Of a DNA stretch of 64,000 nt, positions 15,986-26,475 are shown piece after piece (the first letter of the stretch is position 1; each line of letters starts with the position of its first letter). The notes under the pieces are model-generated. The model was not told the DNA's origin, made no database searches, and was given only the letters and a program-made list of their open reading frames with translations. The stretch is from Thermoleophilia bacterium (GTDB taxonomy: Bacteria > Actinomycetota > Thermoleophilia > Miltoncostaeales > Miltoncostaeaceae). The stretch is from positions 1-64,000 of the forward strand of contig JADLHW010000028.1 of NCBI GenBank assembly GCA_020848615.1, in the 5' to 3' direction. The translations under genes were made by a program, and so were the position numbers.

Positions 15986-16693
15986 TCAGCCGGCGGCGGC
16001 CTCCGCCGACGCCGGCGCGGGGACGTCGAGGTCGGGGAACGCTCGGGCGACGCGGGCGATGGCCTCCTCCGACACGGCCCGCACGCCGCGCTCCACCTCC
16101 GCCGGGGGGCGGTCGGCGAGCACCCACTCGGCGAGCGTGGCGTGGCGCAGCTGCGCCGTGGCGGCGAGCATGGCGGCCATCGTCCGCACGGCCTCGTCGT
16201 CGGCGGACCGCCCGGCCTCGGCGGCGATCACGTCCCGCAGGTCGTCCTGCAGCCGCCGTCCCCACACCAGCGCACGGGCCTGCAGTGCCGGCGACGCCCG
16301 CCACACCTCCAGGAACCGCCGGAACCCCGCCAGCGCGCCGGGCTCGTACATCGCGCCCCACCCGCGGCCGTCGGGGATGCGGTGCTCGGTGAGCAGGGCG
16401 CCGAGCGCCGCGGTGATGGTGACACCGGGGCCGCGGTCCGTGATGGCGCCCAGCAGGTGGGCCCGCAGCTCGGCGTCGCGGTCGAGGTACAGGTCCTCCT
16501 TCGACCCGAAGTAGTTGAAGATCGTCTTCACCGACACGCCGGCGGCCTCGGCGACCTCCGCCAGGGTCACGGCGTCGAAGCCGCGCTCCATGAACAGCCG
16601 GGTGGCGACATCCGAGATCGTCCGCCGCGTCTGGGCCTTCTTGCGTTCCCGGAGACCCTGGAACGCGCACTCGTCCCCCGAACGGGTACCCAT
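15986..16693 (-). CDS. TetR-family regulator of the ABC exporter
   Basis: Protein of 235 residues. The helix-turn-helix is at about 20-65 (RTISDVATRLFMERGFDAVT, then AGVSVKTIFNYFGSKEDL), followed by a helical ligand domain with a C-terminal Ala/Pro-rich tail. It diverges from an ATPase/permease pair of a drug-export type, the usual arrangement for a repressor released by the exporter's substrate. A TACA-N5-TGTA repeat lies between the genes. It converges on the oxidoreductase gene 6 bases away. Confidence 0.87.
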   Translation of the reverse strand: MGTRSGDECAFQGLRERKKAQTRRTISDVATRLFMERGFDAVTLAEVAEAAGVSVKTIFNYFGSKEDLYLDRDAELRAHLLGAITDRGPGVTITAALGALLTEHRIPDGRGWGAMYEPGALAGFRRFLEVWRASPALQARALVWGRRLQDDLRDVIAAEAGRSADDEAVRTMAAMLAATAQLRHATLAEWVLADRPPAEVERGVRAVSEEAIARVARAFPDLDVPAPASAEAAAG

Positions 16694-16731
16694 GGGACGA
16701 GTCTAGCCCGGGACTCCCATCGTGCGATCTT

Positions 16732-16744
16732 TACATCGGTTGTA
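16732..16744. promoter_or_regulatory. Candidate TetR operator
   Basis: TACA-TCGGT-TGTA in an AT-richer patch between the divergent regulator (start 16693) and the ABC ATPase (start 16819). The arms are short, so this is only a candidate. Confidence 0.4.
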
Positions 16745-16818
16745 TCTTTCGGACGGCTGTGGGACCCTGGCTCGTGCCGCACCCCGCCCACAGGGTGCGC
16801 ACCCACCAGAGGAGCGTG

Positions 16819-17790
16819 ATGTCCACACACGCGATCGAGGCCGTGGGCCTCATCAAGCGGTACGGCGACAAGGAGGCGCTCGCGGGCGTGAGCTTCGAGG
16901 TGCCCCGAGGCGCGGTCTGCGGGCTGCTGGGCCCCAACGGCGCCGGCAAGACCACCGCCGTCCGCATTCTCACCACCCTCACCGGCGCCGACGGGGGCAC
17001 CGCCACCGTGGCGGGCCTCGACGTGGCGACGCGCGGCGGGGATGTCCGCGCCCGCATCGGGCTGGCCGCCCAGGACGCGACCGTCGATGCGCTGCTCACG
17101 GGGCGCGAGAACCTCATCATGATCGGCGAGCTGCACCACCTGGGCCGCCGCGTCGCCGCGGCGCGCGCCGACGAGCTGCTGGAGCAGTTCGACCTGTCGG
17201 ACGCCGGCGGCCGCCTGGCCAAGACGTACTCCGGCGGCATGCGCCGCCGCCTCGACCTGGCCGCCACCCTGGTGGCCCGGCCGGAGGTCCTGTTCCTGGA
17301 CGAGCCCACCACGGGGCTGGACCCGCGGGCCCGCAACGAGCTGTGGGACGTGCTCGACACGCTGGTGGCCGACGGCACCACGATCCTGCTCACCACGCAA
17401 TACCTGGAGGAGGCGGACCGCCTGGCCGACGACATCGTGGTGGTCGACCACGGACGGGTGATCGCCCGCGGCGACGCCCGCGCCCTGAAGCGCCAGGTGG
17501 GGGGCAGCCAGCTGTTCGCCACGCCCACCGACCCAGGCGACCTGGAACGGGTCGCGGCGATGATCGGGGACATCGCGGGTGCGCCGCCCGGCATCGATGT
17601 CCCGTCGCGCCTGGTGCAGGCGCCCACCGACGGCGGTCCGCTCGCGGTGTCGCGGCTCGCCGACGCCCTGGGCGACGCCGGAATCGCGGTGGACGACATC
17701 GGCCTGCGCCAGCCCACGCTCGACGACGTCTTCCTCACCCTCACCGGCGAGCACATCGCCGAGGAACAGCCCCAGGAGGTGGCGAGGTGA
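16819..17790 (+). CDS. ABC exporter ATPase (DrrA-like)
   Basis: Protein of 323 residues with one ABC domain: Walker A GPNGAGKTT, signature YSGGMRRRLDLA, Walker B LFLDEPTTGLDPRAR, and the H-loop region changed to LTTQYLEEADRL, as in the daunorubicin-resistance DrrA group. A C-terminal DUF4162-like extension ends in QPTLDDVFLTLTG, typical of this subfamily. ATG 16819 has AGAGGA 5-10 bases upstream. The stop overlaps the permease GTG. With the permease it should form a drug, lipid or antibiotic exporter; the substrate is unknown. Confidence 0.92.
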   Translation: MSTHAIEAVGLIKRYGDKEALAGVSFEVPRGAVCGLLGPNGAGKTTAVRILTTLTGADGGTATVAGLDVATRGGDVRARIGLAAQDATVDALLTGRENLIMIGELHHLGRRVAAARADELLEQFDLSDAGGRLAKTYSGGMRRRLDLAATLVARPEVLFLDEPTTGLDPRARNELWDVLDTLVADGTTILLTTQYLEEADRLADDIVVVDHGRVIARGDARALKRQVGGSQLFATPTDPGDLERVAAMIGDIAGAPPGIDVPSRLVQAPTDGGPLAVSRLADALGDAGIAVDDIGLRQPTLDDVFLTLTGEHIAEEQPQEVAR

Positions 17791-18614
17791 CCGTTCACGT
17801 CCCGTCCGCCGACACCCGTCGCGGCAGCCTGCTGGGCGACACCTGGGTGGTCGCCCGCCGCGGCATCCAGCACATCCGCCGCCAGCCGGAGGCCCTGTCC
17901 GACGTGACGCTGCAGCCCGTGATGTTCGTGCTGCTGTTCGCCTACGTGTTCGGCGGCGCCATCGACGTGGCCGGCGGCAACTACCGCGAGTTCCTGATGG
18001 GCGGCATCTTCGCCCAGACGATCGTGTTCGGGGCGTTCGGGGTGGCGATCAGCCTGGCCTACGATCGCACGAACGGCGCGATCGACCGCTTCCGGTCGCT
18101 GCCCATGGCGAAGGGGTCCGTCCTGGCGGGCCACGCCGTGGCGAGCCTCATGCGCTCGCTGCTGCCGGTCGTGCTGATGTCGATCTGCGGGCTCATCGTG
18201 GGCTGGCGCATCCACACCTCCGTGGCGGACGCCGTCGGCGGGTACGCGCTGATGATCGGGTTCTCGTTCGCGATGATCTGGGTGGGCGTGCTGATGGGCG
18301 CGATGCTGCCGTCGCCGGAGGCGGTGCAGGGCGTGGCGTTCACGGCGCTGTTCCCCATCACGTTCGTGGCCAGCACCTTCGTGCCGGTGGAGTCGCTGCC
18401 CAGCGTGCTCCGCACCATCGCCGAGTGGAACCCGGTGACGGCGGTCGCGGAGGCGCTGCGCACGCTGTTCGGCAACCCCAGCGCGATCCAGGGGCCGGAC
18501 GCGCCGTGGTCGATCCAGCACCCCGTCATCTACTCGCTCGCCTGGATGGTGGGGATCATCGCCGTGTGCGCGCCGCTGGCGGTGCGGGCCTACAACCGGA
18601 CGATCGCGGACTGA
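17787..18614 (+). CDS. ABC-2 type exporter permease (DrrB-like)
   Basis: Membrane protein of 275 residues with about six transmembrane segments and the ABC-2 pattern: cytosolic N-terminus with RQPEALSDVTLQP, then FVLLFAYVFGGAI. A loop containing DRFRSLPMAKGSVLAG follows, and near the end FVPVESLP and WNPVTAVAEALR. GTG start coupled to the ATPase stop by a GTGA overlap. The 3' end overlaps the convergent Gfo/Idh gene by 25 bases. Confidence 0.9.
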   Translation: MTVHVPSADTRRGSLLGDTWVVARRGIQHIRRQPEALSDVTLQPVMFVLLFAYVFGGAIDVAGGNYREFLMGGIFAQTIVFGAFGVAISLAYDRTNGAIDRFRSLPMAKGSVLAGHAVASLMRSLLPVVLMSICGLIVGWRIHTSVADAVGGYALMIGFSFAMIWVGVLMGAMLPSPEAVQGVAFTALFPITFVASTFVPVESLPSVLRTIAEWNPVTAVAEALRTLFGNPSAIQGPDAPWSIQHPVIYSLAWMVGIIAVCAPLAVRAYNRTIAD

Positions 18615-19639
18615 GCGGCGCTGGTGCGCGCGGCCTCCAGCACGCGCAGCACCGTCACCGCGTCCGCGGCGTCCACGGGCGGTGGTGCGCCGTCGCGCAC
18701 CGCCGCCGCGACCCCCGCGTAGAACGCGGGCCAGGCGCCGGGTTCCGACGGCACCGGGGTGCGCGCGTCCCCGGCGACCACCTCGCCCCACCGGGACTCG
18801 GGCTCCACGCCCCACGGGGCGCCGTCACCGGGCCGGGCGCCGGCGCGCAGGGCGTCCTCCTGCCCGTCCAGGAACGGATTGACGTAGGCGGCGCGGGTGC
18901 CGAGCACGCGCAGGCGCGGCCCCGCGTCGGCGGCGAACGCGCTGGCCCACAGGTGCGCCCGCACGCCCCCGTGGTGGCCCAGCGCGATGAACACGTCGTC
19001 GTCGGGGCCGGCGCCGGGCCGCCGCCGGTCGACCTCCGCGTACACGCTCATCGGCGCCCCGAGCAGCGCGACGCACTGGTCCACCAGGTGCGACCCCAGG
19101 TCCAGCAGCAGCCCTCCGCCGTCGGCGGGGTCGGCGCTCTCGCGCCACGAGGCAGGCCGGGGGTCCGGCCGCCAGCGGCAGAACCGGGACTCGATCCGCA
19201 CCGGGTCGCCCAGCGTGCCGTCGCCCAGCAGGCGCCGGAGGGTGAGGAACTCCGCGTCCCAGCGGCGGTTGTGGAACGGGATGAGCAGGCGCTCCCGCCA
19301 GCGGGCCAGCTCCTGCAGTTCGGCGGCCTCCGCGGCGGTCACCGCGAGGGGCTTGTCGACCACCACGTGCAGGCCGGCGCCCAGGCCGGCGGCCGCGAGC
19401 GGGTGGTGCGCGCGGTTCGCGGCCGCCACCACGAGCAGGTCGTGGCCCGGCATGGCCGCCTGGGCGTCCGCCGCGATCCGCACGCCCGGGTGGGCGGCGC
19501 GGGCGCGGGCGGCGCGATCCGGGTCGCGGGTGACGACGGTCGTGAGCTCCAGGCCCGGTTCCGCCGCGATGAACGGGGCGTGGAAGAACTCTCCCGCCAG
19601 GCCGTAGCCGGCGAGGATCACGCGAGATGGTGGCGGCAC
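18590..19639 (-). CDS. Gfo/Idh/MocA-family oxidoreductase
   Basis: NAD(P)-dependent oxidoreductase of 349 residues. The N-terminal Rossmann fold starts with VILAGYGLAGEFFHAPFI, then VVTRDPDRAA, VAAANRAHHPLA and VDKPLAVT, whose lysine is the catalytic EKP-like residue (here DKP). The C-terminal alpha/beta domain has DLGSHLVDQCVALLG. These enzymes act on sugars, inositols or related hydroxy compounds; the substrate cannot be read here. It stands alone, converging with the ABC exporter. Confidence 0.88.
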   Translation of the reverse strand: MPPPSRVILAGYGLAGEFFHAPFIAAEPGLELTTVVTRDPDRAARARAAHPGVRIAADAQAAMPGHDLLVVAAANRAHHPLAAAGLGAGLHVVVDKPLAVTAAEAAELQELARWRERLLIPFHNRRWDAEFLTLRRLLGDGTLGDPVRIESRFCRWRPDPRPASWRESADPADGGGLLLDLGSHLVDQCVALLGAPMSVYAEVDRRRPGAGPDDDVFIALGHHGGVRAHLWASAFAADAGPRLRVLGTRAAYVNPFLDGQEDALRAGARPGDGAPWGVEPESRWGEVVAGDARTPVPSEPGAWPAFYAGVAAAVRDGAPPPVDAADAVTVLRVLEAARTSAAQSAIVRL

Positions 19640-19664
19640 GGGCGGATTCTGCCACCTGCGCGGG

Positions 19665-19695
19665 CCGGGTGGCGCGGCGGGGCCGCGTCACCCGG
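19665..19695 (-). terminator. Terminator-like hairpin after gdhA
   Basis: Arms CCGGGTGGCGCGG and CCGCGTCACCCGG pair at 12 of 13 positions around a 5-base loop. It lies 10 bases beyond the gdhA stop and before the Gfo/Idh gene start. Confidence 0.6.
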
Positions 19696-19704
19696 CCGGA
19701 TCGC

Positions 19705-21970
<2,266 letters not shown>

Positions 21971-22054
21971 GGGCGCGACCCTACGAGCCGGGCCTGAGAA
22001 CTCCCTGAGACGCGGGGGGTCCCGGGGAGTCCTCCTGGCGCGGGGGCACTGCGC

Positions 22055-23215
22055 TCAGACGGCCGCCGCCTCCACGCGACTGCAGCTGGGGTCGAGCGCC
22101 CACGGGTCACCGGTGGCCAGCTCCGCGCGGGCACGGTTGCCGCCGCCGCACAGCGCCAGGTCGGGGCAGGTCGCGCACACCGGGGCGAGCGGTCGCTCGG
22201 CGGACCGCAGCTCGGCGAGCCACGGGTCCTTCGCCTCGGTCCAGATCTGCGAGAACGGCTCCTCGCGGATGCTCCCGAGCACGCGGTGCCGGGAGAACTG
22301 GTCGGGGTGCACCAGGCCGCGTTCGTCGACGCAGCCGATGCCGATGCCGGGACCGCCCTTGGAGCCGGCGTTCCAGGTGAGCATCTCCCGGCAGCGGACG
22401 GCCCGCTCCGGGTCCCGGTCCTCCAGCCAGTGCACCAGGGCGGGGCCGTCGGACGGGTTGTCGACGGTCAGGACCTCGACGTCCGGGTGGTCCTCCGCGA
22501 ACTGGAACACCGTGGCGAGCACGGCGCGGCGCTGCTCGGGCGTGACGTCCTGCAGGTGGCCGCCGCGGCCCGACGGGACCAGGTGGTACAGGCAGAACCG
22601 CTCGATGTTCTCCCGCACCACCAGGTCGAGCACCTCGTCTAGGCCCTCGTGGTTGCCGGGGGTCACGGTGAACCGCACGCCGCGGCGCACGTCGGCCTCC
22701 CCGAGGTTCCGCAGGCCCTGCACCGACGCCCGGAACGCGCCCTCCTCGCGGCGCTGCCGGTCGTGGAGCGCCTCGGGCCCGTCGATGGACACGCCGGCGT
22801 AGATGAGGCCGGCGGTCTTGAGGCGCTTGGCGGTGATGCCGTCGATGAGCGTGCCGTTGGTGGAGAGGGTGAACCGCAGGCCGCGCTCCACGCCGTAGCC
22901 CATGAGGTCGAGCAGGTCGGGCCGGGACAGCGGCTCCCCGCCGGAGATGAGGACGGCCGGGACGCCGTACCCGGCGAGGTCGTCCAGGAACGCGCGGGCC
23001 TCGTCGCCGGTGAGCTCGTCGGGGGCGGGGGTGCGCTTGGCGCTGGCGTAGCAGTGGGTGCACGCCAGGTTGCAGGCGCGGGTGACGTTCCACACCACCA
23101 CGGGGCGGCGCTCGGTGGACGAACGGGGTGTGTGCTCGCCGCTGCGGTGGCGTCCGTAGCGGAGGGCGTCGGACGCCGACTGGCGCGTGCCCAGGAGCGA
23201 GGAGACGTTGATCAT
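22055..23215 (-). CDS. Radical SAM / SPASM protein (NirJ/AhbC-like)
   Basis: Iron-sulfur enzyme of 386 residues. The N-terminus (INVSSLLGTRQSASDALRYG) resembles the NirJ/AhbC/AhbD group. The radical SAM cluster motif CNLACTHC is at about residues 49-56, followed by ISGGEPLSRPDL and STNGTLI. The C-terminal SPASM-type region has Cys clusters GCVDERG, CATCPDLALC and a final Cys near the end for extra clusters. Members act in modified-tetrapyrrole or peptide maturation; no tetrapyrrole or RiPP genes are beside it, so the substrate is unknown. ATG 23215 has an AGGAT site 8 bases upstream. It stands alone on its strand. Confidence 0.87.
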   Translation of the reverse strand: MINVSSLLGTRQSASDALRYGRHRSGEHTPRSSTERRPVVVWNVTRACNLACTHCYASAKRTPAPDELTGDEARAFLDDLAGYGVPAVLISGGEPLSRPDLLDLMGYGVERGLRFTLSTNGTLIDGITAKRLKTAGLIYAGVSIDGPEALHDRQRREEGAFRASVQGLRNLGEADVRRGVRFTVTPGNHEGLDEVLDLVVRENIERFCLYHLVPSGRGGHLQDVTPEQRRAVLATVFQFAEDHPDVEVLTVDNPSDGPALVHWLEDRDPERAVRCREMLTWNAGSKGGPGIGIGCVDERGLVHPDQFSRHRVLGSIREEPFSQIWTEAKDPWLAELRSAERPLAPVCATCPDLALCGGGNRARAELATGDPWALDPSCSRVEAAAV

Positions 23216-23294
23216 TCGGGGATCCTGCCCCCGGGGCGCCGCCGGGGACATCGGGGATGCCCGGCGGCGCCGTGCGGACAACTGCGGAACCGGG

Positions 23295-25202
23295 CTATGC
23301 CGCGACGAGCGCGGCACCCGCGGCGGAGCAGTCGTACAGCCCGTCCACGGTGGTCGCGGCGCAGGACGCGGTGACCGCCGACATCACCGTGCGGCTGCCG
23401 GTGCGGCCGTCGCCGCCCATGCCCCCGCCGCCGGTGTCGGACGCCAGGACCCAGCGCACCTTCCCGGAGGCCACGGCCTGCGCGAGCCACGCCGTGGTGA
23501 CCTCGCTCTCCCGGCCGCTGAAGCCGCCGATGCCGGCGACGTCGGCGTCCGTGTCGAGGATCGCAGCGGCCGCGGTGCTCTGGCTGGACACCACGAGGGT
23601 GCCGCCGCCGTTGGCATCGATGTACGACAGGGCGGAGGTGAGCCCGGACGTGCCCGCGCCGAACATCCCCCCGCCGCCAAGGCCGCCGCCGCCCCCGAAC
23701 CCGCCGCCGCCGAAGCCGCCGCCCCGCTGACCGCCGCCACCGCCGGGGCCGCCGAACGCCGACGCCTGCGGACCGCCGGCCGGGAACGTCCCGCTGGTGG
23801 CGTGCCCCAGGGTCTGCACCGACCACACCGCGGGGCCCAGCAGCAGGAGCGCCATCACGCCCGCCAGGGTCCAGGTGCGCACGCGCGGGGTGAGGATCAC
23901 CGCCAGGGCGGTCGCGGCGGCCACGCCGCCCAGCACCAGCGGGGTGCGGAGCCACTCCAGATCGGTGGCGCCGTTCCGGATGACCGCGAGCTCGGCCACC
24001 ACCCCGGCCATCACCAGGGCGGGCGCCAGGAGCCGCGCGGGCAGGTCCCCGCCGCGCAGGACCGCCACGCCGGCGCCCACCAGGGCCGCGGCGTACGGGG
24101 CGAGCAGCGCCACGTAGTACGGGTGGAAGATGCCGCCCGCGAAGCTGAACGCGACCGCGGTGACGGCGAAGGCGCCGCCCACGGCGATCACCCAGCCCGT
24201 GCGGGCGTCGTCCCGGCGCAGCCGGCACGCGGCGATCACGGCGACGGCCGCGACGGCGGCGGCGCCCACCAGCCAGCCGGCCTGCGGGCCGAGGCTGGCG
24301 TTGAAGAGGCGCCACACGCCGGCGTCGCCGCCGAACACCCCGCCGCCCATCCCGCCGGTCCCCTGCGGGCCGCCGGCCTGGCCGGCGATGCGGCCCAGGC
24401 CGTTGTAGCCGGTGATGAGCGACCACACGCTGTTGTCGGAGGTGCCGCTGATCCACGGGCGGTCCGATGCGGGGGTCAGGGCCACGACCAGCGGCCACGC
24501 GCCGCCCACCGCCACCATCGCCCCGGCGCCGGCGAGCAGCCTGCGGGCCGCGACGGCGCGGCCGTCCCGGCCCACCCACATCCAGGCGGCGGCGATGCCC
24601 GGCAGCACCAGGAGGGCGGCGGCCATCTTCGTCTCGAAGGCCAGGCCCACGCAGGCGCCGGCGCCCAGCACCCAGCGCAGGCGGCCGTCCTCCAGCGCCC
24701 GGACCGTGCACCACAGGGCCCCGACGCTGGCCAGGGTGAGCAGCGCCTCCGGGTTGTTGTGGCGGGACATGGCGACCGCGATGGGCGTGAGCGCGAGGGC
24801 CGCGCCGGCGACGGTGCCCGCGACCCGTCCGAACACCCGGCGGGTGAGGTCGTACGCCAGCAGCACCGAGGCGACGCCCATCAGGGCCTGCGGGATGAGG
24901 ATCGCCTCGCTCGAGAAGCCGAACACGCGCACCGACAGGGCCTGCACCCACAGCGCGGCGGGCGGCTTGTCGACGGTCTGCAGTCCGGCGGGGTCGAGCG
25001 CGCCGTACAGGAAGTCGTGCCAGTCGGAGGCCATCGTGCGCACGGCGGCGCTGTAGTACTCGTTCGCCCACCCGTTGCGGCCGAGCGCCCACAGGTTCAG
25101 CAGGCCGGCGACGGCGGCCAGGGCGATCATCTCGGGGCGGGCGAGGCGGAGCCGCCGGGTGAGTGCCTCGGGACGCGAGCGCGGGCCGGCGATGGTGCTC
25201 AT
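23295..25202 (-). CDS. Glycosyltransferase family 39 (ArnT/PMT_2-like) membrane protein with glycine-rich linker
   Basis: Protein of 635 residues with about 11-12 transmembrane segments. The N-terminal loop has NEYYSAAVRTM, and near residue 75 VDKPPAALWVQ, the PMT_2/ArnT loop that binds a polyprenyl-phosphate sugar. SRHNNPEALL follows. After the last membrane segment is a low-complexity Gly/Phe-rich stretch (about 470-510), then a compact extracytoplasmic domain (LTSALSYIDANGG...). It probably transfers a lipid-linked sugar to an acceptor outside the membrane. ATG 25202 overlaps the stop of the upstream dioxygenase-like gene (ATGA). Confidence 0.85.
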   Translation of the reverse strand: MSTIAGPRSRPEALTRRLRLARPEMIALAAVAGLLNLWALGRNGWANEYYSAAVRTMASDWHDFLYGALDPAGLQTVDKPPAALWVQALSVRVFGFSSEAILIPQALMGVASVLLAYDLTRRVFGRVAGTVAGAALALTPIAVAMSRHNNPEALLTLASVGALWCTVRALEDGRLRWVLGAGACVGLAFETKMAAALLVLPGIAAAWMWVGRDGRAVAARRLLAGAGAMVAVGGAWPLVVALTPASDRPWISGTSDNSVWSLITGYNGLGRIAGQAGGPQGTGGMGGGVFGGDAGVWRLFNASLGPQAGWLVGAAAVAAVAVIAACRLRRDDARTGWVIAVGGAFAVTAVAFSFAGGIFHPYYVALLAPYAAALVGAGVAVLRGGDLPARLLAPALVMAGVVAELAVIRNGATDLEWLRTPLVLGGVAAATALAVILTPRVRTWTLAGVMALLLLGPAVWSVQTLGHATSGTFPAGGPQASAFGGPGGGGGQRGGGFGGGGFGGGGGLGGGGMFGAGTSGLTSALSYIDANGGGTLVVSSQSTAAAAILDTDADVAGIGGFSGRESEVTTAWLAQAVASGKVRWVLASDTGGGGMGGDGRTGSRTVMSAVTASCAATTVDGLYDCSAAGAALVAA

Positions 25203-26251
25203 GACGCCACCCGCCTCGGGATCCGCACCCCCCGGCGCAGCGTCTGCGTCCGGCCGGACCGCTCGAACCGCACCACGGCGTTCGCGGCGCCCGCGGCGGC
25301 GGAGGCGCGCACCGGCACCCCGATCACGCGGTCGCCGGCCGCGACCACGCGCCGGCGGTGGCCCAGCACGCGGCCGGCACGGCGGACGCTGGCGTCCACG
25401 ACCGTCGTGGCGCCCAGGCGCACCCCCACCCGCACGACGCGGGCACCGGGCGCGGTGCGGGCGGCGGCCACCGATGTGATCGTCCCCAGCGACGTGCCGG
25501 TGCCGGACCCGCCGCCCGCACCGCCGACGTGGCTCGCCGGGACGCCGGTGACGCCCACCGTGAAGGTGCCCGAGTACCCGGCCCCGTCGGCGTCCAGGTC
25601 GATCGTGAGCGAGGACCCGTCGCTGCCGTGGATGCCGTCGTCGGCGTTCCGGGTGTCCGGCGTGCCGCGCGTGGCGTACGGGGAGCGGGCCATCACGGCG
25701 TCGGTCACCGCCTCCTCGAAGAAGATCTGCGAGGTGAACGCCGACGTCACCGTGGAGCCGTCCAGCGTCCGGACCTTGAAGTGGATGTGGACCGTGCGGC
25801 CGCGGTACCAGCCGGGATAGACGGTGGTGAACTCGACCGCCCCGTCGGCGTCGGTCACCTGGTAGCCGCGCAGGAACCTCCGGCCCACGGTGCCGTTCGC
25901 GGCCTCGTCGGAGTACCGGCCGGCCGCGTCCGCGTGCCAGACGTCCACGAGCGCGCCGACGACCGGCGCGCACCCCGCGTCGGTCGCGAGGACCACGAGG
26001 CGCAGCCGCAGCGGCACGCCGCCGGACACCGACCCGTCGGACGGGTCGGTCCGGATGTCGCCGCGCAGGAGGCGCTCGTCGACGAAGTACGGGCCCTCGG
26101 TCTTCTCGGGCGTGAGGACGCACGCGACGGCGGCGTCCGCCGCCGGCACGGCGCCGGGAAGGCCGGGCAGGCGGCCGCGGCCCAGCAGGAGCGCGGCTCC
26201 GGCGGCGCCGGTGAGGCCGACCAGCTGCCGGCGGGTGAGATGACGGGTCAA
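25199..26251 (-). CDS. Exported intradiol ring-cleavage dioxygenase-like protein
   Basis: Protein of 350 residues. The N-terminus TRRQLVGLTGAAGAALLLG resembles a twin-arginine signal. The dioxygenase fold follows: EGPYFVDE, DVWHADAAGRYSD, FLRGYQVTD, and PGWYRGRTVHIHFKV near 145-160. The two Tyr (GRYSD, WYRGR) and two His (HIH) iron ligands of catechol dioxygenases are all present. A C-terminal Ig-like tail of about 90 basic residues is extra. TTG 26251 is chosen because GAGGAG lies 7 bases upstream. It may oxidise an extracellular catechol-type substrate, which is inference. It is coupled to a glycosyltransferase, an unusual partner. Confidence 0.85.
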   Translation of the reverse strand: MTRHLTRRQLVGLTGAAGAALLLGRGRLPGLPGAVPAADAAVACVLTPEKTEGPYFVDERLLRGDIRTDPSDGSVSGGVPLRLRLVVLATDAGCAPVVGALVDVWHADAAGRYSDEAANGTVGRRFLRGYQVTDADGAVEFTTVYPGWYRGRTVHIHFKVRTLDGSTVTSAFTSQIFFEEAVTDAVMARSPYATRGTPDTRNADDGIHGSDGSSLTIDLDADGAGYSGTFTVGVTGVPASHVGGAGGGSGTGTSLGTITSVAAARTAPGARVVRVGVRLGATTVVDASVRRAGRVLGHRRRVVAAGDRVIGVPVRASAAAGAANAVVRFERSGRTQTLRRGVRIPRRVAS

Positions 26252-26475
26252 CGTGGGCTCCTCGTCGGGGTCGGGTCCGAAGGTAGGGCCCGTGCCTGAG
26301 AGGCCCATAAGGGACGCCCGCACGGGGACCGGGCCGCTCAAGTCGGGTGCGGGCCGGTCGACGGGACCCCTATGACGACGCTCGCGTGCACCGCCGCAGA
26401 CCCATCCGGACGTCCCGGCCCCCGGCCCGGGGGCGCATCCCGCCGCCGCGGCCCGGGTCGCTAGGCCCGCCGGCG

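Noticed and set aside
25203-26123. N-terminal extension joining the glycosyltransferase to a 942-residue frame
   Set aside because: The extension lies inside the dioxygenase-like gene in another frame; the glycosyltransferase begins at ATG 25202, overlapping that gene's stop.
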